A stretch of DNA of 8,302 bases from Anaerolineaceae bacterium (lineage in GTDB: Bacteria > Chloroflexota > Anaerolineae > Anaerolineales > Anaerolineaceae), in assembly GCA_003158355.1 (NCBI GenBank), contig PMIV01000243.1, positions 1-8,302 of the forward strand, in the 5' to 3' direction. A model generated the notes under the pieces. The model was not told where the DNA came from, made no database searches, and worked only from the letters and a program-made list of their open reading frames with translations. Below, in pieces: positions 5,871 to 8,302 of the stretch. Position numbers and translations under genes: made by a program. Within the stretch, counting starts at the first letter, position 1. Every line of letters starts with the position of its first letter.

Positions 5871-6338
5871 CTATTGAAAAACAGGCGTCAGGACTGATGA
5901 AATATACCTGGCAATATTAATGATCCACTGGCGGGTATTTCCGGATTCCGGAAGGCCCGCCAGTGGTTTTACATCCACGTGGACACCGCCGTCTGTATCA
6001 CAGACACGGCGAATTGATTGGCGAACGGACAACGGCGGATCAGTCCCTGCCGGTAAATCCAGCCAGGTTTTCAGATCGACCGGTGAAAGATCTGGCTGCG
6101 GAAATCCCTGCGCATTTACCGGATAAAGCAAAAGCCCCGGCAGTAATTCTGGGATTAAGGCAATATCTTCCTGTTTATTGTGGCGAAAATTGGTGTCGCA
6201 CAATAAAATACGCAATTGAACGGCAACTACCCGGTAAAAGTTGTAGTGACTTTCGTCAAAGAGGGTCAGGCTATGATCGAATATATCCAGTGCGTCCCCT
6301 GCGTATCGTGCCAGAATTTGTTTTGATCTTTCATCCAT
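5871..6338 (-). CDS. soluble protein of unknown function with a GGVHVD motif (155 aa)
   Basis: No signal peptide or membrane segment is seen. The N-terminal half looks helical: residues 11-30, and FDESHYNFYRVVAVQLRILL (27-46). The C-terminal half contains SVRQSIRRVCDTDGGVHVDV (104-123), a helix followed by a Gly-Gly-x-His-Val-Asp loop. This is the most distinctive feature and a plausible ligand or metal site, though no named family is assigned. The ATG overlaps the last 8 nt of the GT-C-like gene, its own ribosome site is weak, and translation is probably coupled to that gene. The 3' end contains the 42-nt nested hairpin at 5925-5966, which encodes about residues 125-138 (PLAGLPESGN). The stop is 4 nt from that of the convergent 102-residue gene. 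Confidence 0.78.
   Translation of the reverse strand: MDERSKQILARYAGDALDIFDHSLTLFDESHYNFYRVVAVQLRILLCDTNFRHNKQEDIALIPELLPGLLLYPVNAQGFPQPDLSPVDLKTWLDLPAGTDPPLSVRQSIRRVCDTDGGVHVDVKPLAGLPESGNTRQWIINIARYISSVLTPVFQ
5925..5966 (+). terminator. strong nested hairpin, probable terminator for the plus-strand gene
   Basis: The outer arms CCACTGGCGGG (5925-5935) and CCCGCCAGTGG (5956-5966) pair perfectly over 11 bp. Inside them TTCCGGA (5939-5945) and TCCGGAA (5947-5953) are also complementary, leaving only a small internal mismatch in the stem. TTTT follows at 5967-5970 on the plus strand, which is a short U-tract, so termination for the 102-residue gene is plausible but not certain. It lies within the coding part of the opposing 155-residue gene. 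A mobile palindromic element is the main alternative. Confidence 0.5.
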
Positions 6339-7881
6339 TATTAACTTGCGGTTTTTTGACGTGTCTTATAACGGCATCCCAGACCAGCCCTCCGCCCAGG
6401 ATAATCACCGCTAGGATCCCTACGATCTCCATCGTGAAGAAAATGGAAAATTTTGTTCCAAAATCCATATAACGGTTCAAATACCACTTCATGCTCAATA
6501 GAAAGAACTCGGCAATGACGGCCACCCAGCGCCAGAACCAGGGGGAATGCGTTTTTTGGAAATGATCGAAGCTCCAGGCAATGAGCAGGGACATGAATGG
6601 CAAGAGAATGTAGCGGTAACGGGGGTTATCCCATTGGTCGCCGCCAGCTCGCGCGGATGAAACAAACACCCAGAATAGAAATACCAGATTAATGAGTACC
6701 AGCAGCCATTTGGATTCTTTGGAATTCGCTTTGAAAGCCGAAAATAAGCCAAATAACAAAAAAGGTAAAGCGCAGTACCAACTCAGACTTTGCAGAATGG
6801 CGATGGTTTTCCAGATGGGTGCAGCGGTGTCAGTGATGGCAGCAGCCAGAACGGGTTGGGTGAGCCCATACAGGCTAGTGAAGGGGATCATTATTTTATC
6901 GCCGTATATCAGGAGAGCCGCCTGAATCATTCCGGATTGCTGAGAGGTAGTATATGAATCATAGTAAAGGGTGGATTTCAGCCACATGCCGCCGGCTGTC
7001 AGTGCTGCCAGACTGACCAATACCAAAAGGCCAAATCCAAGCCCCCTGCGCAAGGAGCTTTTTTGCGCCAGAGACCATTCGATGACCACGATCGCTGCCA
7101 ACACCGCAATAAAAATACCGCTGGCGGGCAAGGAAAAGACGCAGGAAAGGGCCAAAGTAGCAATCGAAACGAGTGCTGAACGCAGCGGTTTTTGCTGCCA
7201 ATCGAGGATTGCCCAGAGAGCGATGCAGGCAAAACCGATGAGGAAGGGTTCGCGCATTTGAGAACTGCCTAGGAATACACTGTCCGGAAAGAGCACCAGG
7301 AGCCAACTGGCAATCAATGCGATCCGCAGCGGCCAGCGTTTTTGAACAGCCGCCCAAAAAAAGCCGATTCCCAAAGTGATGATGAAGGCGGAGAGAAGTG
7401 AGATCAGCAGGGGGCGGTCAGCATCCGGGCTGAGTGTGCGGTACACAGCCGAGCTCAGGAACAACATCCCGCCATATTGGTCGGTTTTATCGGGAGAGCT
7501 GAAAACGGTAAAGAGAGAGATATCGCTTGAGGCCAGTTTGAAGGCTGCCTGATCGCGGTCATAAGCATCCGAGTAGAGGAAGCCGGCGTTATTAACCGGG
7601 TTGTCGTATCCCCAGATGGGCAGCCCGGCAGAAACCAGCACTGCCATAACCAGGCGAATGGTAAAAGCCGTGATCATCAAGGCTGCCAGGGCTTTGGCTG
7701 AACCAAAAGCGCGCCAGACACTCAATAAGAGAAAGCTGCAAATCCACAGCAGAATACCAAAAGCAAGCCAACCGGGGAAAAATTGCCCGGCAGAAAAAGC
7801 GGCCAGGGCAGCACCGAGGATCACGGCTGCGCAGAATGAAATGATGAGGTTACTTACCCAGAAGGGGAATTTAGTTTTCAC
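6331..7881 (-). CDS. polytopic GT-C/GT39-like glycosyltransferase (516 aa, GTG start)
   Basis: About 12-13 membrane segments are visible, the first three near residues 9-30, 34-56 and 63-85. They are followed by a long outer loop with YSDAYDRDQAAF (103-114), whose acidic residues D105, D108 and D110 match the position of the catalytic Asp motif in the first loop of PMT/GT39-type enzymes. GSSQMREPFLIGF (205-217) and NPRYRYILLPFMSLLIAW (419-436) are also typical of this class. Such enzymes transfer sugars from polyprenyl-phosphate donors on the outer membrane face; acceptor and sugar are not readable here. The start is GTG (7879-7881), supported by GGAG 8 nt upstream; the preceding glycosyltransferase stops 2 nt before it. 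The last 8 nt overlap the 155-residue gene. The alternative is an O-antigen-polymerase-like or otherwise non-catalytic membrane protein. Confidence 0.75.
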   Translation of the reverse strand: MKTKFPFWVSNLIISFCAAVILGAALAAFSAGQFFPGWLAFGILLWICSFLLLSVWRAFGSAKALAALMITAFTIRLVMAVLVSAGLPIWGYDNPVNNAGFLYSDAYDRDQAAFKLASSDISLFTVFSSPDKTDQYGGMLFLSSAVYRTLSPDADRPLLISLLSAFIITLGIGFFWAAVQKRWPLRIALIASWLLVLFPDSVFLGSSQMREPFLIGFACIALWAILDWQQKPLRSALVSIATLALSCVFSLPASGIFIAVLAAIVVIEWSLAQKSSLRRGLGFGLLVLVSLAALTAGGMWLKSTLYYDSYTTSQQSGMIQAALLIYGDKIMIPFTSLYGLTQPVLAAAITDTAAPIWKTIAILQSLSWYCALPFLLFGLFSAFKANSKESKWLLVLINLVFLFWVFVSSARAGGDQWDNPRYRYILLPFMSLLIAWSFDHFQKTHSPWFWRWVAVIAEFFLLSMKWYLNRYMDFGTKFSIFFTMEIVGILAVIILGGGLVWDAVIRHVKKPQVNNG

Positions 7882-7883
7882 GA

Positions 7884-8302
7884 CTACTGCTCCATCTTTG
7901 CTGCAAAATAACTCAGGATCGTTTGCATGCGCTCGTCCCAGGAATATTTTAATACATCGTTGTGGGCCTGATCTCCCAAATTTTTGCGTAACTGGCTGTC
8001 TTGCAGCAGCCGGGAAAAAGCGCCTGTCAAAGCTGAAAGGTCATCAGGCGGGTAAAAAACCGCGTTGTTTGTATTCAAAACTTCATGCAGCACCGGCAGA
8101 TCGCTGCAGAGAATGGCTTTGCCGCTGGCCATATATTCAAAAAGCTTCATCGGGCTGGCGACATTAGCGATGTTGCCGCCGCTGCTGCCGGCTACCTTTT
8201 TGCTGGAAGGCATTAACAAAATATCTGCCGCGGCCTGGTAAACGGGTAATTTTTGATTGGAAATGTAGCCGGGCAGCAGTACATTCGTTAGATGCGCGTC
8301 GT
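7884..8302 (-). CDS. GT4-type (GT-B fold) glycosyltransferase, C-terminal part (runs off the right edge)
   Basis: The reading frame stays open to the window edge, so this is the C-terminal 138 or so residues of a longer protein; TTG and ATG codons near 8211-8219 are internal, not starts. The visible sequence holds the donor-sugar half of the GT-B fold: NVLLPGYISNQKLPVYQAAA, then DILLMPS, then the hallmark SPMKLFEYMASGKAILCSDL. In GT4 enzymes the Glu of the FEYMA motif contacts the nucleotide-sugar. VLHEVL, FYPPDDLSALTGAFSRLL and a C-terminal helix with YSWDERMQTILSYF follow the family pattern. It probably transfers a sugar from a nucleotide donor in the cytoplasm to a lipid or glycan acceptor; the specificity cannot be read. 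The GT-C-like membrane gene follows after 2 nt, so the two are probably made together. Confidence 0.9.
   Translation of the reverse strand, partial: DAHLTNVLLPGYISNQKLPVYQAAADILLMPSSKKVAGSSGGNIANVASPMKLFEYMASGKAILCSDLPVLHEVLNTNNAVFYPPDDLSALTGAFSRLLQDSQLRKNLGDQAHNDVLKYSWDERMQTILSYFAAKMEQ
7890..7893 (-). promoter_or_regulatory. ribosome binding site GGAG for a GTG start
   Basis: GGAG on the minus strand lies 8 nt before the GTG at 7879-7881 and supports that codon as the start of the GT-C-like protein. It lies within the last codons of the preceding gene. Confidence 0.55.

Noticed and set aside
5963..6472. 169-codon open frame on the plus strand
   Set aside because: It lies opposite the 155-residue gene and the end of the GT-C-like gene; the minus-strand frames fit the operon layout and have protein-like composition.
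7601..8167. 188-codon open frame on the plus strand
   Set aside because: It spans the antisense of two clear glycosyltransferase genes and has a composition typical of an antisense shadow.
8211..8219. Apparent TTG/ATG start of a 111-residue protein at the right edge
   Set aside because: The frame stays open to the window end and the upstream residues (NVLLPGYISNQKLPVYQAAA) are typical of GT4 enzymes, so these codons are internal.

Overview
The window looks like a chromosomal segment from a Chloroflexota bacterium, most likely of the Anaerolineae type. The grounds are a GlmL/MutL-like ASKHA protein at the left edge, a zinc-ribbon membrane protein carrying a spaced series of acidic 'xWLxxL' motifs, and small proteins whose sequence style I associate with that phylum. 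This is recognition from memory; no search was run. Coding density is very high, all but one gene lie on the minus strand, and no tRNA, rRNA, CRISPR array or insertion sequence was seen.

Right block (about 8302 down to 5871, minus strand): the C-terminal part of a GT4-type glycosyltransferase runs in from the right edge. It is followed after 2 nt by a polytopic GT-C/GT39-like membrane protein (GTG start), which overlaps by 8 nt a 155-residue protein of unknown function. Together they look like part of an envelope or extracellular glycan operon. The 155-residue gene meets, tail to tail, a 102-residue conserved-type unknown gene on the plus strand (5558-5866). A very strong nested hairpin (5925-5966) lies just past that plus-strand gene, inside the opposing gene.

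Middle (5485 down to 4727): a PIG-L/LmbE-family zinc deacetylase, divergent from the 102-residue gene. The 72-bp gap between them holds a consensus -10 box and an imperfect 17-bp palindrome that could be a shared operator.

Left block (4636 down to 1, minus strand): six tightly packed genes with overlaps or gaps of -4 to +2 nt. In order they are an 81-residue small protein, a two-TM protein resembling DUF6754 (TTG start), a 6-TM protein, a 710-residue zinc-ribbon/W-L-motif/two-TM protein, a second 6-7-TM protein, and the start of a GlmL-like ASKHA ATPase. The packing implies a single transcript with coupled translation. The simplest reading is one membrane-bound complex: two integral membrane proteins, two anchored soluble domains, a long acidic cytoplasmic tail that could act as a docking scaffold, and a sugar-kinase-fold ATPase. 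Its biological role is unknown to me and it is the most interesting part of the window.
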